Below are positions 1 through 5,042 of a stretch of 11,873 nucleotides of DNA, in pieces; the stretch's first letter is position 1; each line of letters begins with the position of its first letter. A program made the translations under genes and the position numbers. The stretch spans positions 1-11,873 of the forward strand of contig CAJGEA010000037.1 of NCBI GenBank assembly GCA_904502015.1, written 5' to 3'. The notes beneath the pieces were generated by a model. That model did not search any database, had not been told where the DNA came from, and saw only the letters and a list, made by a program, of their open reading frames with translations. The stretch comes from an uncultured Clostridia bacterium (GTDB lineage: Bacteria; Bacillota; Clostridia; Oscillospirales; CAG-272).

Positions 1-445
1 AACCTCTCGCACATCTATTTTAACACAAATGCAAGCGTTTGCCAAGTCCCTTCCCGAATATTTTTTAATTCGTGAGATGGCTTGTGTTGGAGATACGCTG
101 ACTCCGCTTGTGATTGCAGAGATCGGCGACGTTCGGAACTTTCACTCCAAGCACGCTCTGATTGCTTATGCAGGGATTGATGTGCCGCCCTACCAATCCG
201 GCGGATTTAACGGAACTGAACGGCATATCTCAAAGCGCGGGAATGGGTATCTTCGACACGTTGGCTTTGAGATCATGCAGTGCAAGCTTCGTCTGAAGCC
301 CGAGGGCGATCCGGTCTACTAGTTTATCCAAAAGAAACGATCGGAAGGCAAATGCGGTAAAGAGGCCATGGTCGCAGGCATTAACAAATTTCTTCGAATT
401 TACTACGGCAAGGTCACCGAGTTGTACCGTGAATTAGAGGCTTAA
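1..445 (+). pseudogene. IS110-family transposase, C-terminal remnant with internal stop
   Basis: The frame is open from base 2 and gives the C-terminal half of an IS110/IS1111-type transposase (Transposase_20 domain). Recognisable blocks are IAEIGDVRNFHSKHALIAYAGID, then PPYQSGGFNGTERHISKRGN, which carries the serine expected of the C-terminal catalytic domain (PYQSG), then a late NKFLRIYYGKVTELYRE block. A TAG stop at 320-322 interrupts the frame right after GDPVY. The same frame continues without a shift through FIQKKRSEGK to a natural TAA at 443-445, so a single nonsense change split an otherwise intact end. The N-terminal DEDD domain lies outside the window, so I cannot say whether the rest is intact. 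The enzyme is probably inactive. It marks the left segment as mobile or accessory DNA. Confidence 0.88.
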
Positions 446-468
446 ATACATACAACTGAACATCTTTC

Positions 469-500
469 GGGCGAAAAAATTAAACATTTTTCGCCCTTTT
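469..500 (+). terminator. Intrinsic terminator after the transposase remnant
   Basis: A perfect 10-bp stem (GGGCGAAAAA at 469-478 with TTTTTCGCCC at 487-496) has an 8-nt AT-rich loop and is followed by TTTT. It lies 23 nt after the transposase stop. It could end transposase transcription or belong to the IS end. The A-rich upstream arm gives only a moderately stable hairpin. Confidence 0.6.
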
Positions 501-630
501 GGTGCTTCTCTTATTACCTCAAAATTTTTCTCAATTATTTTCGTAAAACCTATTGACTTTTCTTAGCAGGTTTGAATAGTGACTCAATTTTTGAGCTTCA
601 AAAATCTGCGCGCATATATTGATTTCCTAC

Positions 631-659
631 TTGAATTATTCACAAAATCGTGGTATAAT
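631..659 (+). promoter_or_regulatory. Sigma-A-type promoter of the three-gene small-ORF cassette
   Basis: TTGAAT (631-636), a 17-bp spacer and a perfect TATAAT (654-659) preceded by TGG, giving an extended -10. Transcription would start near 666, leaving a leader of about 37 nt before the ATG at 703. AGGAG at 691-695 is 7 nt from that start. The region between the terminator and this promoter (501-630) is AT-rich and shows no gene. Confidence 0.85.
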
Positions 660-702
660 GTATATGATGGTGAAATAGTATCATTTTGAAAGGAGCAACA
701 CG

Positions 703-981
703 ATGGCTGAACAAACGAAAGCATATTTAAGTAATATCGGTGAGTACACCACCTTTACCTTCGGCGGTCGTACTCTCACTTTCCTTACCAGCAAAAGTCT
801 TGAACGCTACACAAGCATCAAAGAGTGGGATAACGGTTATCTCGTTGTTATGGCGAAGTATTCGACACGATCCACAGAGGAAGAAGAATATATCGACCTC
901 ATCCCTATTCTTGAAAACCTTTATATGAACGCTGAGGCGTTCCTGAATCCAATTCAACAGGTGGAGATGCGTTATGCCTGA
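703..981 (+). CDS. Small conserved hypothetical protein, first gene of overlapping cassette
   Basis: A 92-aa acidic soluble protein of unknown function with no signal peptide or membrane segment. Its core is a WDNGYLVVMAKY block at residues 42-53, followed by an acidic stretch (EEEEY) and a helix-like segment YIDLIPILENLYMNAEAFL at 63-81. I associate this pattern with a DUF-type family (perhaps DUF7724) found in Clostridia, but from memory only. The start is fixed by AGGAG at 691-695 and by the promoter at 631-659. Its last codons overlap the next ATG by 8 nt (974-981, ATGCCTGA), so translation of the pair is probably coupled. It is the first gene of a cassette with the 78-aa ORF and a DUF4160-like gene. 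Confidence 0.8.
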   Translation: MAEQTKAYLSNIGEYTTFTFGGRTLTFLTSKSLERYTSIKEWDNGYLVVMAKYSTRSTEEEEYIDLIPILENLYMNAEAFLNPIQQVEMRYA

Positions 982-1210
982 AGAGAAAATCAAGAAAATC
1001 GCAGACAATGCCGATATGGTCGTTGGCGGATATGCGTTTACAAAAAAAGACGGCAAAATTGCCGTGCTGAATATCAACAATCCCGAATACGCAATGGTGC
1101 TTTCCCTTGAAGGCAAGCTCCTTGAAACAAATATGGAGCCTGTCGAGCAGGCTCTTGTAATGAGAATTTGGGAAAAGAATTCCTCTTTGATGGAGGACGA
1201 CAATGCCTAA
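974..1210 (+). CDS. Small conserved hypothetical protein, second gene of overlapping cassette
   Basis: A 78-aa soluble protein with a helical N-terminus (MPEEKIKKIADNADMVV), a central beta-like segment (GGYAFTKKDGKIAVLNINNP, residues 18-37) and a line reading AMVLSLEGKLLETNMEPVEQAL. It has no catalytic motif I can recognise. It may be the usual partner family of the gene before it (perhaps DUF7723, low certainty). AGGTGGAG at 959-966 is 7 nt upstream of the ATG and lies inside the previous gene. The stop overlaps the next start by 8 nt (1203-1210, ATGCCTAA). The short size, operon and overlaps suggest that the proteins act together, which is inference. Confidence 0.78.
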   Translation: MPEEKIKKIADNADMVVGGYAFTKKDGKIAVLNINNPEYAMVLSLEGKLLETNMEPVEQALVMRIWEKNSSLMEDDNA

Positions 1211-1484
1211 ATAATATCAGTATCAGATTGCGGGTTACTATCTCTACTACACTTCTCACTGCATTATCGAATGCATGCACGTTCATGCAAGCGATAAGAA
1301 GCTGACCGAGGGTGGCTCGGCAAAATTCTTCGTTAATAGCGACGGTTCTACCGTCGTGCAGAACCGCGGCGTTCTCTCGGATATTGAAATCAATAAGATT
1401 CAGAAGTTCATCAAGATCAACTATCTTGAAATGTTTGAGAAGTGGTCTATGGATAGCAACAAGGGCTTTTTCGATCAGCAGTAA
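1203..1484 (+). pseudogene. DUF4160-like gene with a stop at codon 4
   Basis: The start at 1203 is well supported. GGAGG at 1192-1196 lies 6 nt before the ATG, and the first codons overlap the previous stop exactly as at the preceding junction. The frame then reads Met-Pro-Lys-stop (TAA at 1212-1214), after which it stays open for 89 codons to TAA at 1482-1484. The continuing sequence (YQYQIAGYYLYYTSHCIIEC, MHVHASDKKLTEGGSAKFFV, then NSDGSTVVQNRG and a helical end) matches what I know of DUF4160 proteins, including the HVHA motif; full length would be 93 aa. The next in-frame ATG (1275) has no convincing ribosome binding site and would drop the N-terminal strands. DUF4160 proteins occur in predicted toxin-antitoxin pairs. 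Either the gene is recently inactivated or it is expressed by an unusual route. Confidence 0.75.
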
Positions 1485-1493
1485 TTTTTCTTT

Positions 1494-1530
1494 GATTGGT
1501 GACTCAGTTTTTGGGTCACCAATCTTTCTT
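1494..1530 (+). terminator. Intrinsic terminator of the small-gene cassette
   Basis: GATTGGTGAC at 1494-1503 pairs perfectly with GTCACCAATC at 1515-1524. The stem extends by two inner pairs around a T-rich loop and is followed by TTTCTT and further pyrimidines. It sits 10 nt after the DUF4160-like stop and closes the 631-1484 transcription unit. Confidence 0.85.
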
Positions 1531-1639
1531 CCCTATCTTTTTGCGGCTTCTTCATCCCCAAGCGTTTTTGACCCCATTGCTGACCATAGACCGACTTGGA
1601 AACGGTGGAAACAACGGAGCTAAGAGTGTTACAAAGAAT
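1525..1639 (+). other. Non-coding stretch with no recognisable gene
   Basis: The 220 bases between the cassette terminator and the next gene carry only short ORFs in shifted frames, with no ribosome binding site and no family resemblance. The 1560-1680 segment has gene-like composition and may be a decayed coding fragment, but I cannot identify it. Confidence 0.4.
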
Positions 1640-1668
1640 TTGAAATGGAGCAGAAACCACTATATATT
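1640..1668 (+). promoter_or_regulatory. Probable promoter of the glycosylase-like gene
   Basis: TTGAAA (1640-1645), a 17-bp spacer and TATATT (1663-1668) upstream of the 1745 start. A leader of about 70 nt would follow. A second TATACT at 1687-1692 lacks a matching -35. Confidence is moderate because the area is AT-rich. Confidence 0.5.
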
Positions 1669-1744
1669 GCGTTCTCGGAATTGAAATATACTATATTTTG
1701 CGCATGGATTCAACAAAAATAATTATTGAAAGGACATTCACATC

Positions 1745-2581
1745 ATGAACAGAAACGATTTGTTTGAGGGCTATGTGTCCCTGACTCATGATATGATTCA
1801 CGCAAAAAGGGTAAGAAAGAGCCGTAGCCTCACAGTTGGAATGTACGTCAAGGGAGAACAATATCATGTTCAGGAAAAACGCTTATTGGTTATTGGCAGA
1901 GCATTAAACGGTTGGGACGCCGAGGATATCGTGTGGGAAACAGGTGCCACGGATATATCCCCTTCCGAAAAAGCAATGCAAATCCTCAGGCATTGGCACA
2001 ACCAAGAGACCTGTCCCAACTGGAATGGAAAAACCGACAGATTCTACGACAGAGCACGGACAAAACCAGTACCCGAATCCGATTGTATTGCATTGGAGTG
2101 GATTCATTCCTACTATCGTGGTGATGATGCTCACGGCTTAATAAAAACCTCCGAATTGCCATTTTGGAGATATGCGGGCATAATCGCGCAAGCCTTGTTG
2201 GATACCCGGGACAATAGCTGGAGCAAAAAAATCGCCTGGACAAATTTATACAAAGTTGCACCCGCTAAAGAAGGCAACCCCAGCGATGCTCTTTGCAACA
2301 AGCAACTGCCTTCGTGCAGGCAAATTTTAGAAGAAGAATTAAGGATATTAAAACCCACGCACATTTTGGTTATTGCAAGAACAAGACACAGAGGAAACAT
2401 AATCGACCCTCCCGACACAGATTACTGGACGAAAAATTTCCATGATATTCTCAAAAATTATCAAGACGGCGAAAACCGCCCTGTTTACATCAGCTACGCG
2501 GCGCGACCGGAATTTGCATCAAAAGAACAGTTTGATGCAATGATTGAACAAACAAAGAAAGACTTTGCATTGTTGAATTAA
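1745..2581 (+). CDS. Uracil-DNA-glycosylase-like superfamily protein
   Basis: A 278-aa soluble protein whose layout resembles the uracil-DNA glycosylase-like alpha/beta fold. It has a hydrophobic strand ending in a glycine-rich turn (LLVIGRALNGW, residues 47-57) where classical enzymes carry GQDPY or GEAPG. FWRYAGIIAQALL at 140-152 follows, then a WTNLYKVAP strand and turn at 165-173 followed by GNPS. A helix-strand pair, CRQILEEELRILKPTHILVIA, is at 191-211. I see no clear C-terminal HPS-type motif and no Cys cluster for a [4Fe-4S] site. Activity and substrate are therefore unknown, and it could be a non-classical DNA glycosylase or a nucleic-acid-binding relative. AAAGGA at 1729-1734 precedes the ATG. 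It is a single-gene unit in an AT-rich accessory segment next to an IS remnant, a setting that also fits a phage-defence role. The fold assignment is inference. Confidence 0.65.
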   Translation: MNRNDLFEGYVSLTHDMIHAKRVRKSRSLTVGMYVKGEQYHVQEKRLLVIGRALNGWDAEDIVWETGATDISPSEKAMQILRHWHNQETCPNWNGKTDRFYDRARTKPVPESDCIALEWIHSYYRGDDAHGLIKTSELPFWRYAGIIAQALLDTRDNSWSKKIAWTNLYKVAPAKEGNPSDALCNKQLPSCRQILEEELRILKPTHILVIARTRHRGNIIDPPDTDYWTKNFHDILKNYQDGENRPVYISYAARPEFASKEQFDAMIEQTKKDFALLN

Positions 2582-2583
2582 AT

Positions 2584-2630
2584 ACAAGGAAGGGACAGCG
2601 AGTGTTTTGCGCTCGTTGTCCCTTCCTTGT
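2584..2630. terminator. Long near-perfect hairpin ending the accessory segment
   Basis: Twenty consecutive pairs (2584-2603 with 2611-2630, two of them G-T) surround a 7-nt loop. It begins 3 nt after the 1745-2581 stop and lies 15 nt beyond the stop of the convergent thioredoxin-like gene. It has no clean T-tract on the + strand, although ATATTTTTA follows some 8 nt later. It probably serves as a transcription barrier between convergent genes, or is a dispersed palindromic repeat. Confidence 0.6.
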
Positions 2631-2644
2631 CGGACTCCATATTT

Positions 2645-2992
2645 TTATACGGTTCTGCCGCTCGGGTTGTCGGATTCGTGCCCTGCGGTGCTCTGCGTTG
2701 CCGCGCCTGCGGGCATTCGCATACGGGCCTCGCGCTCACGCAGAAATGAGCGGATGCCGTCCACCCCCGTCCACTTCTGCCATGTGCCGTCGGGGGCGGT
2801 CATGACCAATGTGGGCACGGCGCGGATATCGTAGCGGCGCGCGATGCTCTCATGCTCATCCGCCAGTATGGGGGCGTAGGCAACGCCGCGGTCATCGAGC
2901 AGGGCGATGGCGGTACGGCAGGCGGGGCAGGTGCGGGTTTTGACGAGGAACAGACTCTCGTGTCCGATCGGTTGTTGGAGATTGCTTTCCAT
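2645..2992 (-). CDS. Small thioredoxin-fold (CPAC) protein
   Basis: A 115-aa protein with a thioredoxin/glutaredoxin-like core. LFLVKTRTCPACRTAIALLDD carries a CPAC redox motif at residues 22-25, a second strand and helix follow (VAYAPILADEHESIARRYDI), and AVPTLVM holds the conserved cis-proline at 60. It is cytoplasmic, with no signal peptide. It probably acts as a thiol-disulfide oxidoreductase or a reductant for a specific partner; CPAC differs from the usual CGPC or CPYC. The frame opens 22 codons further upstream, but the chosen ATG has AAAGGA at a proper distance, while the longer form would start almost in the upstream terminator. The last 25 residues are an unstructured tail. The gene lies just after a hairpin plus T7 (3025-3085), so its expression depends on readthrough or on a controlled terminator. 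Confidence 0.82.
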   Translation of the reverse strand: MESNLQQPIGHESLFLVKTRTCPACRTAIALLDDRGVAYAPILADEHESIARRYDIRAVPTLVMTAPDGTWQKWTGVDGIRSFLREREARMRMPAGAATQSTAGHESDNPSGRTV

Positions 2993-3024
2993 TTCATTCC
3001 TTTCGGGCGGCATCTCCACACGAC

Positions 3025-3085
3025 AAAAAAAGCGGCGTGATACAGAAGCCACCAACATAAATTTGCATGGTGTCCGTCACGCCGC
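3025..3085 (-). terminator. Intrinsic terminator between rlmH and the thioredoxin-like gene
   Basis: On the minus strand, GCGGCGTGA (3085-3077) pairs perfectly with TCACGCCGC (3040-3032), directly followed by seven T residues (3031-3025). The inner part also pairs (CGGA with UCUG, CACCA with UGGUG), giving a long interrupted stem. It stands only about 33 nt before the thioredoxin-like ATG and 100 nt after rlmH. It therefore either ends the galK-rlmH operon or works as an attenuator for the downstream gene. Confidence 0.82.
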
Positions 3086-3180
3086 AATCTGCGGAGCTAT
3101 GGAGCTTACGAACACCATCACGCATAGGGTTCCCTGCGTGGGCGGCGTTCATACGCGCATCACAGATTCGTAGTGTGCGC
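3086..3180 (-). ncRNA. Structured RNA leader, candidate attenuator or small RNA
   Basis: Between the rlmH stop and the terminator the minus strand folds into a nearly continuous three-part rod. P1 is AAUCUGUG (3168-3161) with CGCAGAUU (3093-3086). P2 is UAUGAACGCC (3153-3144) with GGUGUUCGUA (3116-3107). P3 is CACGCA (3140-3135) with UGCGUG (3124-3119), around a loop containing GGGAACCC. The asymmetric bubble between P1 and P2 can hold a small AGCU/AGCU hairpin. Outer bases CG and CAC (3170-3169, 3175-3173) can pair with CG and GUG (3084-3083, 3080-3078), which are part of the terminator arm, so two exclusive states are possible. I do not recognise it as a known riboswitch, SRP RNA, tmRNA or RNase P RNA. 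The rod-with-bubble outline resembles 6S RNA but lacks a full closing stem. Confidence 0.5.
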
Positions 3181-3186
3181 GGTTGT

Positions 3187-3672
3187 TTATTTATGATATT
3201 TTGATCCCTTGGCAATCTGGTAACAACGGTAGATCGCTTCGTAGAGAATGACGCGCATGAGCTGGTGGGGGAAAGTCAAATCCGACACCGACAGCCGCAG
3301 ACGTGCTGCCGATTTGACCTCGGGGGCGAGTCCGTAGGACGAGCCGATGATGAAGCACAGCTCCCCCGTTTCGTCGGTCACTGCCTCGAGACGGCGGGAC
3401 AGCTCGGGAGAGGACATTTTTTGCCCCTCCACGCAAAGTGCCACCGCAAAGGCGCGGGGCGGAATGGCGGCAAGAATGGCCTTTGCCTCGGCCGACAGCG
3501 CCGCGCGAATCTCGGCATCCGAGGGATTGTCGGGCAGACGGGTTTCCTTGAGCTCGATCTCCTCCACGCGGCACATACCCGATAGCCGCTTGCGGTATTC
3601 GCTTACTGCCTCACGCAGATAGGATTCCTTGAGGCTTCCCACCGTAATGAAGCGCACGCTTGTGGGCATCAT
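3187..3672 (-). CDS. rlmH: 23S rRNA pseudouridine-1915 N3-methyltransferase RlmH
   Basis: A 161-aa SPOUT-class methyltransferase of normal family length (about 159). It methylates N3 of pseudouridine 1915 in helix 69 of 23S rRNA on assembled ribosomes, using S-adenosylmethionine. The N-terminus VRFITVGSLKESYLREAVSEYRKRL is typical. The knot region reads LCFIIGSSYGL (residues 105-115), where many homologues have IGGxxG. The C-terminal signature LTFPHQLMRVILYEAIYRCYQIAKGSKYHK (residues 132-161) is diagnostic. The start overlaps the walJ stop as ATGA (3669-3672), so it is translationally coupled; a second ATG follows immediately and may be the true start. WalJ-RlmH proximity is conserved in Bacillota. 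Confidence 0.96.
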   Translation of the reverse strand: MMPTSVRFITVGSLKESYLREAVSEYRKRLSGMCRVEEIELKETRLPDNPSDAEIRAALSAEAKAILAAIPPRAFAVALCVEGQKMSSPELSRRLEAVTDETGELCFIIGSSYGLAPEVKSAARLRLSVSDLTFPHQLMRVILYEAIYRCYQIAKGSKYHK

Positions 3673-4577
3673 GGGCGCACCCCCTTGTCCCCCGCCCGTG
3701 TGGGCAGGACTCCGCCGCTCGGGACGTTCATCGAGGTAGGCAGAGGTTCAGCAGTGCGGGTGGGAACGGGGAGAGGCTGATCGGGATCGCCCACCAGCAT
3801 GGTCACCTCAACGGGGGATGCCACGCGAAGATTGACATCGTAGCCCGCCAGCGCGCTGAATGCCTCGTCATAGGCAAGATCGGGAAAATTATTCGCCTCG
3901 CTGATATGGGCCAGCAGAAGATTCCTCATCCCCTGCCCCGCCAGCTCAGCGGCGAGATCGGCGCAATCGCGGTTGCACAGATGCCCATGGCGGGAGCGGA
4001 TGCGCATTTTGAGATCGTAGGGGTAGAGGCCGTTCATGAGCATATCCACGTCGTGATTGGATTCCAGCACCACAGTTTCGCACCCGAGGAGTGCCGCACG
4101 GATCTCGTCGGTCACGTAACCCACGTCGGTTGCGTAGCCGATATGGATTACGCCCCCGTCGGTGGCGATCTCGATGTGATAGCCAACCGAGGCACGGCTA
4201 TCGTGCGGGGTTTTGAAGGAGGTGATGGTCACGTCCCCGACCCGCACAGTAAAGGGGGCGTTTTTGTAGAGCATGAGGCAGCTGCACAGCGCCTCGGGTT
4301 GGGTATCCTTAAAGCGAAGCGCCGATTCGTAGAGCATATGTACGGGGATGGGGTGTTTTTTGGTGAGCACCTCCAGCGCGGCGATGTGGTCACGATGCTC
4401 GTGGGTGACGAAAATAGCGTCAACCGTATCAATATCCACGCCGATGGAGGCCAGAGCGCCGACAAGGGTGCGGGCGCACTTGCCCGCGTCGATGAGAATG
4501 CGGGCGTTGGGAGTTTCGAGGTAGGCGGCATTGCCGTCCGATCCCGAATAGAGCGTACAGAGGCGGTAAGGGTGCAT
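3669..4577 (-). CDS. walJ: WalJ/YycJ-type metallo-beta-lactamase-fold hydrolase
   Basis: A 302-aa MBL-fold protein of the WalJ (YycJ) group, probably a metal-dependent phosphodiesterase or exonuclease. The N-terminus LCTLYSGSDGNAAYLETPNARILIDAG is characteristic (usually SLxSGSSGN). The metal-binding HEHRDH is at residues 59-64. Further expected ligands or motifs are H125-D126, the D151 region, ESNHD at 172-176, RHGHLCN at 196-202 and AHISEANNFP with H224. Most relatives are about 260-265 aa. Here a proline-rich tail of some 35 residues follows the fold and runs into the rlmH overlap. AAAGG precedes the ATG. It lies 16 nt after the membrane-protein gene. In Bacillus the gene follows walRKHI; no walRK genes are visible here. 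Confidence 0.9.
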   Translation of the reverse strand: MHPYRLCTLYSGSDGNAAYLETPNARILIDAGKCARTLVGALASIGVDIDTVDAIFVTHEHRDHIAALEVLTKKHPIPVHMLYESALRFKDTQPEALCSCLMLYKNAPFTVRVGDVTITSFKTPHDSRASVGYHIEIATDGGVIHIGYATDVGYVTDEIRAALLGCETVVLESNHDVDMLMNGLYPYDLKMRIRSRHGHLCNRDCADLAAELAGQGMRNLLLAHISEANNFPDLAYDEAFSALAGYDVNLRVASPVEVTMLVGDPDQPLPVPTRTAEPLPTSMNVPSGGVLPTRAGDKGVRP

Positions 4578-4593
4578 AGGCTTGCCTTTCAGA

Positions 4594-5010
4594 TTACAGT
4601 TTGTCGATAAAGGGCTTGATGTGGGGATCCCACACGAACAGGTACAGAGCCTCCGCCATGAACACGAGGACGAAGGGGATGATGAGGGTGAGCATCCAGC
4701 GGGATTTCTCGGCGCGGCGATGGTTTCCCTCTACGAATGCCCGCTTTTTCTCGGCGGGCCAATCCAAGGGCAGATCGGCCTCAGTGACGTTCTTGTTGAC
4801 GAATCCCCGATTGTAGGCGAGGTAGCCCACGAGCAGGACTCCGAAGGCAACGAAATACACGATCATAACCTCGCGGACGAGCCCAATCGCCATGCCGCCG
4901 TAGTACAGGATCAGCAGTACCGTGGTCAAAAGCAGGACGGCCACGAGACGGCGCTTGGCCTCGGGGGAGATGGGCTTTTCGGGGGTGCGTTTGGGGTTGG
5001 GGGTAAACAT
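4594..5010 (-). CDS. Small three-helix membrane protein of unknown function
   Basis: A 138-aa protein with a basic cytoplasmic N-terminus (NPKRTPEKPISPEAKRR), two adjacent membrane helices at about residues 22-43 and 47-66, a soluble charged loop (NRGFVNKNVTEADLPLDWPAEKKRAFVEG), and a third helix at about 105-127 preceded by RRAEKSRW. It has no catalytic motif or known domain that I recognise. AAGGAG 8 nt upstream supports this start. It lies 32 nt after galK and 16 nt before walJ, so the three are likely co-transcribed. Position suggests a conserved companion of walJ, which is only inference. Confidence 0.8.
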   Translation of the reverse strand: MFTPNPKRTPEKPISPEAKRRLVAVLLLTTVLLILYYGGMAIGLVREVMIVYFVAFGVLLVGYLAYNRGFVNKNVTEADLPLDWPAEKKRAFVEGNHRRAEKSRWMLTLIIPFVLVFMAEALYLFVWDPHIKPFIDKL

Positions 5011-5042
5011 GGCCGTTTCTCCTTACGGGAATAGTGAGAACA

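Noticed and set aside
446..630. IS110 bridge RNA or IS end in the non-coding DNA after the transposase
   Set aside because: IS110 elements do encode such RNAs in a non-coding end, but without the rest of the element or its ends I see nothing specific here beyond a terminator-like hairpin.
727..1203. 158-codon minus-strand frame opposite the small-gene cassette
   Set aside because: It has no ribosome binding site or recognisable domain. The + strand has a promoter, three spaced ribosome binding sites and coherent overlaps.
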